From assembly GCA_033557465.1 (NCBI GenBank), contig CM066033.1, forward strand, positions 905,164,808-905,228,807: 64,000 nt of DNA, read 5' to 3'. Below, one piece after another: positions 53,719 through 62,825 of the stretch (position 1 is the first letter of the stretch; every line of letters starts with the position of its first letter). The notes beneath the pieces were generated by a model, which saw only the letters and a program-made list of their open reading frames with translations, did no database searches and was not told the origin of the DNA. The translations under genes and the position numbers were made by a program. The stretch comes from Ichthyophis bannanicus (lineage: Eukaryota > Chordata > Amphibia > Gymnophiona > Ichthyophiidae).

Positions 53719-53993
53719 TGCCTTACCATCTTCCCTTCGGTTGGAACCCTCATACCAGCAATTCAAGGCGTCGCTAAAGACACACTTATTCCACCAGGCT
53801 TTTGATCTCCCTTCCCCCACCTGATTTGTTTGTTTTCTGTATGTTCTTAAGTTCTTTTGGGTATTCTTCTCTTTCCTGTCACATAATGGAGTTCTTTTCT
53901 TTTTCTGCAGCATTAGTATATTTTATTTTATTGTAAACCGCTCTCAGGCTTCGGCAAGGGCGATATATAAAATGTGAAATAAAGATAAAGATA
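53719..53993 (+). pseudogene. L2-b C-terminus and 3' UTR
   Basis: The coding end reads the standard L2 tail (ASLKTHLFHQAFD-like) up to about 53823. The 3' UTR contains TATTGTAAACCGCTCTCAGG and ends in GTGAAATAAAGATAAAGATA, a 6-base tail repeat as seen at L2 ends. Confidence 0.85.
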
Positions 53994-54390
53994 ATGATTG
54001 GGAGTGGCCAGACCTGGCTGCAAGCATTACCTCTTTGTCTGTATCTATTGAGAAATAATCCTATCAAGCGGTTAGGTCTAACTCCTCATGAAATCATAAC
54101 TGGAAGAAGGAGCATGTGCCCAGTTATGAAGTTAGGTACCCACAATTTGCACGACTTGTTTTCTGCTTATCTTACAGGACTTCAGACCAGTGTATCCTTG
54201 ATGCAAAAGAAGTTGGCTTACCGCATACCACCAACAGCGTTAGTCCCATATGCTTTTGAACTGTGTGATCTTGTCTACCGCCAGATCCAAGAGAGGGACA
54301 AGTGGTACCATCCTATCTACTCTGGACCACATACTGTTACAGCTGTAACTCCAACCGCTGTTCAGCTTGATAACGGCACTTCGTGAATAC
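53994..54390 (+). pseudogene. ERV integrase, C-terminal part
   Basis: The frame resumes the integrase after L2-b with LPLCLYLLRNNPIKRLGLTP and HEIITGRRSM, typical of the gamma-like integrase end, then the chromodomain-like stretch near YRQIQERDKWYHPIYSGPH. A TGA at 54384-54386 ends the frame just before LTR C. A short continuation lies at 55661-55850. Confidence 0.85.
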
Positions 54391-55660
54391 TGTCACGCGG
54401 TTGCTGGTGACACAAAGATTATACGCCACTAGGTAGCGCTGTTAAAGAACAAAGAGTCCGAGTGTAGGGTAATAAAGGCTTTTATTCCCCGTTTAAAGCA
54501 AGGTTCAACTAAGAGATATTTTAGATAACAGAAACAGTCCTTTGTTTCAAAAGGTACCAATATTCACTGGCTAGTTAACTGTTACTTCACAGTTTAAAGC
54601 AGGTTTTCTTCAAAGTAATATTCAGTATAATAAACATCAACTTATACTTCATTTATTCTTCTGTGGAGCATACACACTTTGGAGCATAGGCAGTGCACCA
54701 ATCACATTCCATTTCCTCAGGCAAAGGTGTGGGAATAGTGTTGGGAGAATCCACTTCCATCAAATCCTCTCCCCTATACTGATTCAAAGGGCTTCCACTG
54801 TCCCTGTCTATTTCAGCGTGATAATCTAATACTTGGGAGTTTGGCTTCACATAAGCAGGGACTCTTAAGGCTGGCGGTAGTTTAGTGAACCAGTCTTGAC
54901 TCTTATTTCTCCTAGGAGGAATACTTCTTTTAGTATAACTTTTAGCAGTACAATCATTACAGTTAATCTTCAGTGCCTCATACCTTGGCTCACTGAGTAA
55001 AAACTTCCGTTGCTTATAAAACTGCTTTTCCCTCTGAATAGGTAAAACTGGGCAATGATCCTCTAGAGATAAGCTTCTGTCAGAACCTCCCTCTCTGGTT
55101 CTTAGCTTTCTTCTCTCTATGTTACAAACAGGTAGAGTATAGGAACTAGGCGTGGCAGAGCCTCTCACCTTGGAGCAACTTCCACCAAACTCCCCTTGCA
55201 CAACAGGTCCAGTTTGGGCTTTCTGGTTTCCCACCTTGTGAGGTCTGTTTCTCCTCCAGCTTCCAGCTTGGCTTCTTCCACAGCAATCAGGCTTATGTCC
55301 TTGATAGCCTCCAGGCTTCTCTGCTGTTTCTCCTTCTAGTCCAGCTCCAGTTCCTTCTTCCTCTTTCTCCTCCTTCCTCAGCTCCTGCTGTGTCCACTGC
55401 TTCCTCTGCTTATGCCACTCCTTATGCCACTGCTCTCTCTGCTGTCCAGAAGCATTCTGCTCTGGCTTATAAAGTGAACCGTTACTGCTGACTTCCTGGT
55501 TCCCTTTCAGCTGCAGGTCATCAGTGAGATTAGGTTCATTAAGACCAGTATGTCTGTTCCTGCTCCCTCTAGCTGTGCCTGAAGCTAACTGCACATCTAG
55601 TTCTTCTAAAACAGGATTTCTTTTCTTAAAACCAACTTTATTAGTGCCCGCATCATGACA
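54391..55660 (-). mobile_element. LTR C, solo LTR of 1270 bp with 4-bp target duplication
   Basis: The plus strand reads TGTCACGCGG at the left end and CATCATGACA at the right, flanked by ATAC at 54387-54390 and 55661-55664. The coding direction is minus, with an AATAAA signal (TTTATT near 54480) about 90 bp from the left end. The terminal similarity to LTR B (TGTCA, then CGG and TGC) and the shared frame show one family. It is inserted in ERV integrase. Confidence 0.85.
54653..55660 (-). CDS. LTR C-embedded open frame of 335 codons (unknown function)
   Basis: The minus strand is open from LTR nucleotide 1 (TGT codon at 55660-55658) to a stop at 54653-54655. The phase is the same as in LTR B. 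The first Met in the LTR part is only in the C-terminal LMEVD segment, so there is no sensible internal start. The product is Gln/Lys/Glu/Arg-rich, has a WHKEWHKQRKQW patch, a basic region and the tail PEEMECDWC followed by a further Cys pair (KCVC). No known domain is visible. Confidence 0.45.
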   Translation of the reverse strand, partial: CHDAGTNKVGFKKRNPVLEELDVQLASGTARGSRNRHTGLNEPNLTDDLQLKGNQEVSSNGSLYKPEQNASGQQREQWHKEWHKQRKQWTQQELRKEEKEEEGTGAGLEGETAEKPGGYQGHKPDCCGRSQAGSWRRNRPHKVGNQKAQTGPVVQGEFGGSCSKVRGSATPSSYTLPVCNIERRKLRTREGGSDRSLSLEDHCPVLPIQREKQFYKQRKFLLSEPRYEALKINCNDCTAKSYTKRSIPPRRNKSQDWFTKLPPALRVPAYVKPNSQVLDYHAEIDRDSGSPLNQYRGEDLMEVDSPNTIPTPLPEEMECDWCTAYAPKCVCSTEE

Positions 55661-55859
55661 ATACACAGCAAAGATATTTTTCCAGCCCCTACCATCAGTA
55701 GTGTTCAACAAACTGTGGGTACAGAACAGTGATATCATTTGTGATGGACACTTCTCCGAGAGATCTGGTAAAGGAGAAGCTCCACTTCGACCCACCATAA
55801 AGACATTTACCTAGTGCCTGTTTAAGATATTAGTACAACTGATTAATGTGTATACTATC
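55661..55859 (+). pseudogene. ERV sequence between integrase and env (decayed)
   Basis: Between the ATAC copy of LTR C and the start of CR1-f lie about 200 bp that continue the ERV. A few integrase-tail-like codons are readable, with several stops. The exact CR1-f border is uncertain by about 20 bp. Confidence 0.55.
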
Positions 55860-55864
55860 TGAAG

Positions 55865-56815
55865 CCTATACCTGGATTTCAGCAAAGCCTTCGATATTGT
55901 TCCTCACAGGAAACTTATCAATAAACTCGGTAGCTTGGGGATGGATCCTAAGATGGTAAATTGGATCAGAAATTGGTTGGCTGACAGACGACAGAGAGTG
56001 ATGGTAAATGGAGCTCACTCGGAGGAAGGAAAGGTGATTAGCGGGGTGCCCCAGGGGTCGGTCCTGGGCCCGGCACTGTTCAATGTATTTGTGAGTGATA
56101 TTGCTGAAGGACTGAATGGAAAGGTCTGTCTTTTTGCAGATGACACGAAAATTTGCAACAGGGTGGACTCCCCCGAGGGAGTGGTTAACATGAGGAAAGA
56201 TCTACAAAAGCTGGAAGAATGGTCTAATGCTTGGCAATTAAGATTTAATGCAAAGAAGTGCAGAGTCAGGTACTTGGGTAGCAGAAATCCAAGGGAATTG
56301 TACGCGATAGGGGGTGAGAGGTTGGTGTGCACGGATCAGGAGAAAGACTTTGGTGTGATTATTTCTGAAGATCTCAAGGTGGCAAAACAGTGTGACAAGG
56401 CAGTGGCAAAAGCCAGGAGGATGTTGGGCTGCATACAAAGAGGAATCACCAACAGAAAAGAAGAGGTACTTATGCCAATGTACAACTCACTGGTGAGGCC
56501 TCATTTGGAATACTGTGTTCAGTTTTGGAGACCATATCTTGCAAAGGAGGTAAAAAGACTGGAAACTGTTCAGAGGAAGGCGACCAAAATGATTTGGAGC
56601 CTGCGTCAGAAGCCTTATGAGAAGAGACTTGAAGACCTAAACATGTACACTTTGGAGGAGAGGAGGGACAGGGGAGATATGATTCAGACCTTTAAATATT
56701 TAAAGGGAAATAATGAACAAACAAACCTCTTCCAAAAATGGGGAAGCTGTAAAACTAGAGGGCATAACAGGAAGTTGCAAGGTGGTAAATTGAAAGGCAA
56801 TGTCAAAAAATACTT
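55865..56815 (+). pseudogene. CR1-f ORF2: reverse transcriptase and C-terminal domain
   Basis: The frame from 55935 to about 56815 is open and includes [48 protein letters not shown] (about 56136), EYCVQFWRPYLAKEV and LEERRDRGDMIQTFKYL. The 5' truncation removes everything before RT motif A. The frame ends artificially in the inserted tail at 56818. It is the best preserved CR1 RT here. Confidence 0.85.
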
Positions 56816-56990
56816 TTTATTTATTTATTTATTTAACATTTTCTTCTATACCGCGCTATTAAAATCAGCGCGGTGTACATCGAACAAGAATACTGCAATG
56901 TATACAAATTTTTATTTGTATTTGTATAAAATTTTGTGTAAATTTGTATAAAATTTTTATACAATTTGTATACAATGTATACAAATTTTT
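56814..56990 (-). mobile_element. L2-type tail / SINE fragment with AT-rich repeats inside CR1-f
   Basis: The CR1 sequence TACTTTTT/CACAGAAAGG is opened by TTATTTATTTATTTA, a tail on the minus strand, then TCTATACCGCGC and GCGCGGTGTACAT, an L2-type 3' hairpin phrase, then imperfect repeats of TTTGTATAAAATTTT and TGTATACAA. The right border is CAAATTTTT at about 56990. Confidence 0.65.
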
Positions 56991-57305
56991 CACAGAAAGG
57001 GTGGTGGATGCTTGGAATGCCCTCCCGATGGAAGTGCTGGGGGCAAACACGGTGACGGAATTCAAAATGGCATGGGACAGACACAGTGGATCCCTTTACA
57101 GCAAAAGGATAAAATCAAAATGAACCATCTAATTTCTCAACAAACAGGGGTGTCCTGCATGGAGTGGTGAGTTCACTCCTAAACAGGGACGTGGGGAGGG
57201 GTGGCCTGCACGGAGCGTCAGGTATACCTACTCTTGCCATCGTTCTGGGCAGACTAGATGGACCATGCTGGTTTTTATCTGCCGTCATTTACTATGTTAC
57301 TATGC

Positions 57306-58668
57306 TATCTCCTGTCAGTCCCTCTGTGTTAGATCCGCCTCCTGTAACTTTCATTCTGTTAGTAATCATATTTGTTGTACTTTGCTTAGTACTGCTGCTT
57401 TTTAGATTGCTTTTATAATGCATAAGGCCCACCAGTCCCCATTGAATCTCTCCCCTTTCATGGTATGGGCAATTCTTTGTGGAACATTGGTAGGATCACT
57501 TCTAGTTCTTTTCCTTCCATACTTATATATTCCTCAACCTGCTCCTCTGAACCTCTCTACACAGAAACTGAATAGATCTTTCAATAGTTCCTTTAATATT
57601 TCCCAGGGTAGTCCCTTACGATCCCGAAGGTCCACACCAGGACCTAATCTATGGAAATCCACAGTTCTTGAGGTTGTCCAATTAATGAATATCTCGGACT
57701 GTATCATATGCACCCCACTGCCAAAGGGAGTTGGGTATGCACCAGTCAATATAGTACCGGTACAACCAGTGGAGTACTCAGGGAACTTGGCTTGCCAGGA
57801 CCCTACCGAATACTACACTACTCCATGCTGGGCCCCCTCTAACTGCTCCCATACTTGGGAGCATTTCAATTTATCTGACCTGGTCCCAGTCCAAGTCTAT
57901 GCCCCTTCTCATTTGATATATCCATATTGTATTGGTAATGGGGCGCTAGTCCATTCTGACTCACGCCCTTCACTGAAGTGTAATATCACCTACCATCCTG
58001 CACAACAGCGATTTATTGTTTCCCCCAGGTCCATAATACTTTATAGCTTCTCGGCTCCTTATAGCTTGGACAATTGGTTTGTTATCACTAATGCATCTTT
58101 GAATGTTACCCCTGCTTATTGGCACAACACACACCATGGGTCCTATTTATAAAAATGGTTCAGCAGTCCAGACACCTGGACGCAGAACTGGTACCCCTTA
58201 TTCCTCCTGTTATTTTCCCCGTAATGATCAATCAATCATAAGGCATACTTCAATTGCATGGGGACACAAAATGAACTGGACCTGGACCAAAAATACCCGA
58301 TTCTCGGCCCTTGCAGGCCACTATTGGTATTGTCAGAGTTTCCTGTATCAGGCTATAGGCCTGAATCATCTTCCTTGTGCTCTGGTTAGGGCTGAGGCCT
58401 ATTCAGTGTTAATCCCTCTAAATGTCAGTCACTATCACACTGTAAGGGTATCTGTTCTTTCCTTTCCCAGCACTTACCCTTGGGACGTCCTCTACACACA
58501 CAAGCGCCCACAGACACAAAAGAGACACCTCCCCCTGGTATGATAAATCCGAAGATGCTGCTCTCATGGCCTCTTATAAATATATTAATTCTACATATCC
58601 ACTGACAAAAACACAGCTTGATGCCCTGAGCTATACCTCTTGGATTCCTATATTTCAGACCCCTGCAA
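57306..58668 (+). pseudogene. ERV env, surface-unit part (broken)
   Basis: The frame from 57418 to 58152 has a hydrophobic N-terminal segment of about 20 residues (signal/anchor) followed by a Cys- and N-glycosylation-rich ectodomain (CIICTPLP, several NxS/T sites). A shift near 58110-58150 leads to the next piece (58103-58543), which contains GHYWYCQSF and ends near a basic stretch that may be the surface/transmembrane cleavage area. CR1-g cuts the gene at 58669, so the transmembrane subunit is missing. An upstream piece (57306-57417) has a single hydrophobic helix. Confidence 0.7.
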
Positions 58669-59312
58669 TTACCCCAGGGATCTGTGCTGGGTCCGCTGCT
58701 TTTTGACATATTCATAAATGACCTGGAAAGTGGAATAACGAGTGAGGTTATCAAATTTGCAGATGACACAAAACTATTTAAAGTTGTTAAAACCAAAGGA
58801 TTGTGAAAAATTGCAAGAGGATCTTGATAAATTGGAAGACTGGGCATCAAAATGGCAGATGAAATTTAATGTGGACAAGTGCAAGGTTATGCACCTAGGG
58901 AAGAACAACCCAAACTATGGTTACACGATGCAAGGTTCCACATTAGGAACCACCACCCAGGAAAAAGATTTAGGCGTCATTGTGGATACCATGTTAAAAC
59001 CCTCGGCCCAGTGTGCAGCGGCGGCCAAGAGAGCAAATAGAATGCTAGGTATGATAAGGAAAGGAATGGAAAATAAAACAAAAGATATTATAATGCCTCT
59101 ATATCGTTCCATGGTGAGACCGCACCTTGAATATTGTGTGCAATTCTGGTCGCCGTATCTTAAAAAGGATATAGCGATTTTGGAAAAGGTACAGAGAAGA
59201 GCCACCAAAATGGTAAAGGGGATGGAAGGATACTCCTATGAAGAAAGGCTAAAAAGGTTAGGGCTCTTTAACCTGGAAAAGAGACGGCTGAGGGGAGATA
59301 TAAGTCTATAAA
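58669..59312 (+). mobile_element. CR1-g, truncated by DIRS-4
   Basis: It begins at about 58669 (CCCCAGGGATCTGTGCTGG), within the RT block before the active site, and runs to GTCTATAAA at 59312, where DIRS-4 begins. The continuation expected from CR1-e (TTAATGAACGG) should lie beyond DIRS-4, outside the window. It is nearly identical to the matching part of CR1-e. Confidence 0.9.
58690..59311 (+). pseudogene. CR1-g ORF2: end of RT and C-terminal domain
   Basis: FADDT is present at about 58758-58772. A single base loss near 58796 shifts the frame, after which 58742-59311 stays open through the post-RT region ([29 protein letters not shown]). It is cut at 59312 by DIRS-4. Confidence 0.85.
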
Positions 59313-59677
59313 GCACAGTTACTTACCTGTAACAGGTGATCTCTGGGAACAGCAGGAATTAGTCATCACATATGGGTACGTCGGTACCGACGGAGCCCGC
59401 GCGGGAAAGCTCCCCAGCTTTTCAGATTAAAAGCTTTTGGGGCCTTCCACTGCACATGCGCGCTGCCTTCCCGCCTTCCTGACCAGCTCTCGTCAGTTCG
59501 AGTTTAAAGCTGAGACAATAGAGAGAGAGGACAGGAAGATAGATAGATAGAGATACAACTCCTAGGGGAGGTGGGTGGGTTGTGATGACTAATTCCTGCT
59601 GTTCCCAGAGATCACCTGTTACAGGTAAGTAACTGTGCTATCTCCAGGAACAAGCAGGAATAAGTCATCACATATGG
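59313..59677. repeat. DIRS-4 left terminus, fold-back and internal complementary region
   Basis: The arm 59313-59372 is inverted at 59581-59638, followed at 59639-59677 by a copy of the outer right end (TATCTCCAGGAACAAGC). The palindrome CGTCGGTACCGACG lies near 59379. The CATCACATATGG variant occurs in the terminus and in both internal copies. Confidence 0.85.
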
Positions 59678-59775
59678 GGACTCCCTAGCTAAGATGCCTG
59701 GAGATCCCCCTCCAAGGGTAAACCATCTTCGTATGGATCTCAGGCATCCATCCAGGGAAGGTGGGCAGGAGTTGT

Positions 59776-60870
59776 TTAAGTATGGAACAGGTGTTTGAGG
59801 ACAGCCTGACCAAACAAGGCATCCCGGCGGGAGTCCTTGTCCAAGCAGTAATGGGCTGTGAAGGTATGAACCGAGGCCCAAGTGGCTGCTCGACAGATAT
59901 GATCTATGGACACAGAGTGAAGATGAGCCATAGAAGTGGCCATGGCTCTCACATTGTGAGCTGTGACATGGCCCTCCAGAGAAATGTTCTTACTCTGGTA
60001 AGCAAAAGAAATACACTGAGCGATCCAATTGGAAAGTGTACGCTTGGTGACTGGAAGTCCCAAATGAGAAGGATCAAAAGCCACGAAAAGTTGGGAAGAC
60101 TTTCGATGTGGTTGAGTCCTGTTGAGGTAAAAGGCAAGAGCTCTTTTACAATCCAGAGTATGAAGGTTCCTCTCTGCACTGGATGCATGAGGAGCCGTGA
60201 AAAAGACAGGTAGATATACCTCTTGATTAAGATGAAAAGGCGAGACCACTTTGGGCATAAAGTGGGGATTCGTCCTAAGGACCACCTTATCATGATGAAA
60301 CCTAGTATAAGGTGGATGAGCCACTAAAGCCTGCAGTTCACTGATGCGGCGAGCCGAAGTGACTGCAATAAGGAAAACAACCTTCCAGGAAAGAAATTTG
60401 AAGGAGGTAGAGTCCAAAGGCTCAAAAGGTGGCTTCATAAGCTGACCTAGAACTAGGTTCAAATCCCATGCTACCGGGGGAGGTCGGATGGGAGGTTTAG
60501 TTAGGGTCAGGCCTCTCATGAAACGTGCAACAAGAGGATGAGAGGAGACAGGTTGTCCATTTATAGGTTTTAAGGATGCTGCAATAGCACTCAAATGGAC
60601 CCTTACTGAATTCGTCTTAAGGCCTGCATTTGAAAGATGCAGGAGATAGTCCAAGAGGGAATTCAAAGGAAGTGCTAGAGGGTCAAGACCCTGCTGAGCA
60701 CACCAAATGGAAAAACGCTTCCATTTGAAAGCATAAGAACGCCTCGTGGAAGGTTTCCTAGAGGCATGAAGGATATCTTTCACAGGCTGAGAAAGATTAA
60801 AGTCTTGAAGACTTAGGCCTTCAGTAACCAAGCTCTGAGATGTAGGGATTTGGGGTTTGGGTGCCACAAA
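59776..60870 (-). CDS. DIRS-4 tyrosine recombinase
   Basis: The recombinase occupies the last about 365 codons of a 956-codon open frame (59776-62646). The N-terminal DNA-binding part has SRKPSTRRSYAFKWKRF. The catalytic core has TSARRISELQALV (first Arg), HNVR (HxxR, near 59960), AATWAS and the nucleophile Tyr in TAHYCLD (codon at 59848-59850). No stop or shift is seen, so it could be functional. It overlaps the end of the RT/RNase H frame, and upstream the same frame stays open across the whole RT gene. It would insert the circular DNA form. Confidence 0.85.
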   Translation of the reverse strand, partial: FVAPKPQIPTSQSLVTEGLSLQDFNLSQPVKDILHASRKPSTRRSYAFKWKRFSIWCAQQGLDPLALPLNSLLDYLLHLSNAGLKTNSVRVHLSAIAASLKPINGQPVSSHPLVARFMRGLTLTKPPIRPPPVAWDLNLVLGQLMKPPFEPLDSTSFKFLSWKVVFLIAVTSARRISELQALVAHPPYTRFHHDKVVLRTNPHFMPKVVSPFHLNQEVYLPVFFTAPHASSAERNLHTLDCKRALAFYLNRTQPHRKSSQLFVAFDPSHLGLPVTKRTLSNWIAQCISFAYQSKNISLEGHVTAHNVRAMATSMAHLHSVSIDHICRAATWASVHTFTAHYCLDKDSRRDALFGQAVLKHLFHT

Positions 60871-62825
60871 GTCCCCTTCTCCTGAGACAGGAGGTCTGGC
60901 GCAGCTCCCAGGTCTAGGGAGGATCCCTGGGAGAGATGCAGAAGTAGAGGGAACCACACCTGGCGTGGCCAGCGGGGAGCTATGAGGATCATAGTCCCGT
61001 GATCCCTCTGGAGCTTGAACAGAGTCTTGGATATTAGAGGAATGGGTGGAAAGGCATAGAGGAATTCTTGACCCCAATGCAGGAGGAAGGCATCGTGGGC
61101 CTGAGCTCCCTGACACTGAGTTCTGGAACAGAACCGGGGAAGTTTGGCATTCCACGGACTTGCAAAGAGGTCTATGTCCGGGGTCCCCCATTCCTGAAAG
61201 ATTCTGCGTATCTGGTCCATATGTAGGGACCATTCGTGTGGAAGCAGAACTCGACTGAGTCTGTCCGCACGAGAGTTTTGAACTCCTGGAAGATACACTG
61301 CAAGAAGGTGAATTTGATGCTCTCTGGCGAAGGCCCATAATCTGAGAGCTTCGTTGCAAAGCGAAAGAGAGCCTGTCCCTCCTTGTTTGTTTATATAGAA
61401 CATGGCTACCTGATTGTCTGTCTGAACTAGGACAGTCAGGTTGACAAGGAGGGTATAGAAGACCTTGAGGGCAAGGTAAATTGCTCGCAGTTCCAGGAGG
61501 TTGATATGAAGGGTGGTCTCCTGTGGAGACCAAGTGCCCTGAGTGGAGAGGTTCTGAAGATGAGCTCCCCACCCTGTCTGAGAGGCATCTGTTGTGAGGG
61601 TTGCTTGGGGCAACAAAGGTTGGAAGGGGGCCCCCAACAACAGATTCTTGGTGGATGTCCACCATTGGAGGGACCAAAACAGACGGCTTGAGGTGAGTAT
61701 TTGGTCGGAGAGCGCTCCAGATGCTTGAGTCCACTGGGTGGCCAAGGTCCATTGAGCTGCTCTCATATGCAGACGAGCGTAGGGCACCACATGTACCGTG
61801 GAGGCCATGTGGCCCAGAAGTCGCAGCATTTCCCAGGCTGTCAAATGACTGCTGGACTGAGCTTGGGAGGCCAAACTCAGCAGGCGTTGGGCCCTGAGCT
61901 GAGGCAGGTAGGCCCTCGCAGTGATGGTGTCTAACTGGGCCCCTATGAACTCGAGAGACTGAGTAGGGATTAGTTGAGACTTGGGAAGGTTTACTACCAG
62001 TCCCAGATACTGCAGAAGATGCCTTGTGCGGTCCAGGGAAATTTGGGCCTGGGACTGAGATGGAGCTCGGATGAGCCAGTCGTCCAGGTATGGGAATATG
62101 AAAATTCCCAGGCCTCTTAGAAAGGCAGCTACGACTGCCATGCATTTGGTGAACACTCTTGGAGCAGAGGCTAGACCGAAGGGGAGTACTCTGTACTGGA
62201 AATGTCCCTGAAACAGAAATCGAAGGTATTTTCTGTGGGATGGGTGGATGAGTATGTGTGTATACGCATCCTTTAGGTCTAGAGAACAAAGCCAATCCTG
62301 ACTCTGAAGGTATGGAAGGAGAATGCCCAGAGAAAGCATTTTGAATTTCTCCTTGAAAAGAAATTTGTTCAATTCTCTCAGATCTAGAATTGGTCTGAAG
62401 CCCTCTGTCTTCTTTGGTATTAGAAAATAAGGGGAGTAGAATCCCATCCCCTGTTGAAGAAGAGGGACCTCCTCTATTGCCCCTTGGGCAAGGAGGGAAG
62501 AGACTTCCTGACCCAAGAGGGTCAGGAGAGATGGGGGAGAATTGAACTGCCTCACCATAGTATAAGGAGGAAGGTCGGAAAAATGGAGTTTGTAACCCTC
62601 TCTGATGATAGAGAGGGTCCATTGCTCTGATGTAATTTGCTCCCATCTGGGAGCAAAGTGAGCTAACCCTCCGGGTATGGTGAGGGGCTCTGGTTGTTCT
62701 AGAGCCAGAAAAGTTAAGTTCTCTAGGGGCAAGTCAAAACCCCTGAGGGGGTTGAGCCTGCTGAGGCGTAGCAGACGCCGCAGGCTTTGACCTTGCCTGT
62801 TTAGGTTGCTGACGTTTAGCAGCAA
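60813..62825 (-). CDS. DIRS-4 reverse transcriptase / RNase H
   Basis: The frame is open for 670 codons. RT: GFYSPYFLIPKKTEGFRPIL, LDLRELNKFL, WLCSLDLKDAYTHILIHP, VLPFGLASAPRVFTKCM and FPYLDDWLI (YLDD at 62079-62090). RNase H: TTDASQTGWGAHL, INLLELRAIYLALKVF and QTDNQVAMFYINKQGGT. The C-terminal DIDLFASPWNAKLPRFCSR and YAFPPIPLI segment is shared by DIRS elements and has been likened to an adenine methyltransferase; I cannot confirm that activity. The frame overlaps gag by 92 nt in another phase. The first Met (62825) may not be the true start. Confidence 0.85.
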   Translation of the reverse strand: MLLNVSNLNRQGQSLRRLLRLSRLNPLRGFDLPLENLTFLALEQPEPLTIPGGLAHFAPRWEQITSEQWTLSIIREGYKLHFSDLPPYTMVRQFNSPPSLLTLLGQEVSSLLAQGAIEEVPLLQQGMGFYSPYFLIPKKTEGFRPILDLRELNKFLFKEKFKMLSLGILLPYLQSQDWLCSLDLKDAYTHILIHPSHRKYLRFLFQGHFQYRVLPFGLASAPRVFTKCMAVVAAFLRGLGIFIFPYLDDWLIRAPSQSQAQISLDRTRHLLQYLGLVVNLPKSQLIPTQSLEFIGAQLDTITARAYLPQLRAQRLLSLASQAQSSSHLTAWEMLRLLGHMASTVHVVPYARLHMRAAQWTLATQWTQASGALSDQILTSSRLFWSLQWWTSTKNLLLGAPFQPLLPQATLTTDASQTGWGAHLQNLSTQGTWSPQETTLHINLLELRAIYLALKVFYTLLVNLTVLVQTDNQVAMFYINKQGGTGSLSLCNEALRLWAFAREHQIHLLAVYLPGVQNSRADRLSRVLLPHEWSLHMDQIRRIFQEWGTPDIDLFASPWNAKLPRFCSRTQCQGAQAHDAFLLHWGQEFLYAFPPIPLISKTLFKLQRDHGTMILIAPRWPRQVWFPLLLHLSQGSSLDLGAAPDLLSQEKGTLWHPNPKSLHLRAWLLKA

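Larger units (their letters stand above)
44726..53993 (+). mobile_element. L2-b LINE inside ERV integrase, split by DIRS-3
   Basis: This 5'-truncated L2 starts near 44726 and runs to 46173, then resumes at 53719 and ends at about 53993 with TATTGTAAACCGCTCTC and a tail of ATAAAG units. ERV integrase resumes in the following bases. The join across DIRS-3 restores the L2 C-terminal reading (a Trp-Asn codon pair is split). Confidence 0.9.
55860..57305 (+). mobile_element. CR1-f, a different CR1 subfamily
   Basis: It begins near 55860 (YLDFSKAFDIVPH) and ends at about 57305 with TTACTATGTTACTATG, an octamer tail unlike the CTTATGTT of the other copies. The 3' UTR phrase TAGATGGACCATGCTGG is also different. 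It lies between ERV integrase and env and holds a small insertion at 56814-56990. Confidence 0.85.
36734..58668 (+). mobile_element. Endogenous retrovirus, class-I-like, heavily interrupted
   Basis: Retroviral blocks in order: LTR remnant (36734-37112), gag (37369-39447 and 41367-41700), protease (41699-42115), RT (42121-43040), RNase H (43037-44080), integrase (44081-44725, 53994-54390 and a short piece from 55661) and env (57306-58668). The gaps are filled by an ORF1-only L1, an L2 with DIRS-3 and CR1-e inside, LTR C, and CR1-f. Env is cut by CR1-g, and no 3' LTR lies in the window. A single CCHC knuckle, a YVDD active site and pro-pol order suggest a gamma/epsilon-like virus. Every gene is broken. 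Confidence 0.85.

Noticed and set aside
44726..53993. Host intron inside the integrase region
   Set aside because: The interruption is fully explained by L2-b with nested DIRS-3 and CR1-e, including an L2-type tail at its 3' end.
55661..55798. ATG at 55798 as the start of the LTR C frame
   Set aside because: It lies in ERV sequence outside the LTR; the frame is open by chance over 46 codons before the LTR.
57418..58543. A functional, syncytin-like env
   Set aside because: The gene has a frameshift and is cut before the transmembrane subunit by CR1-g.
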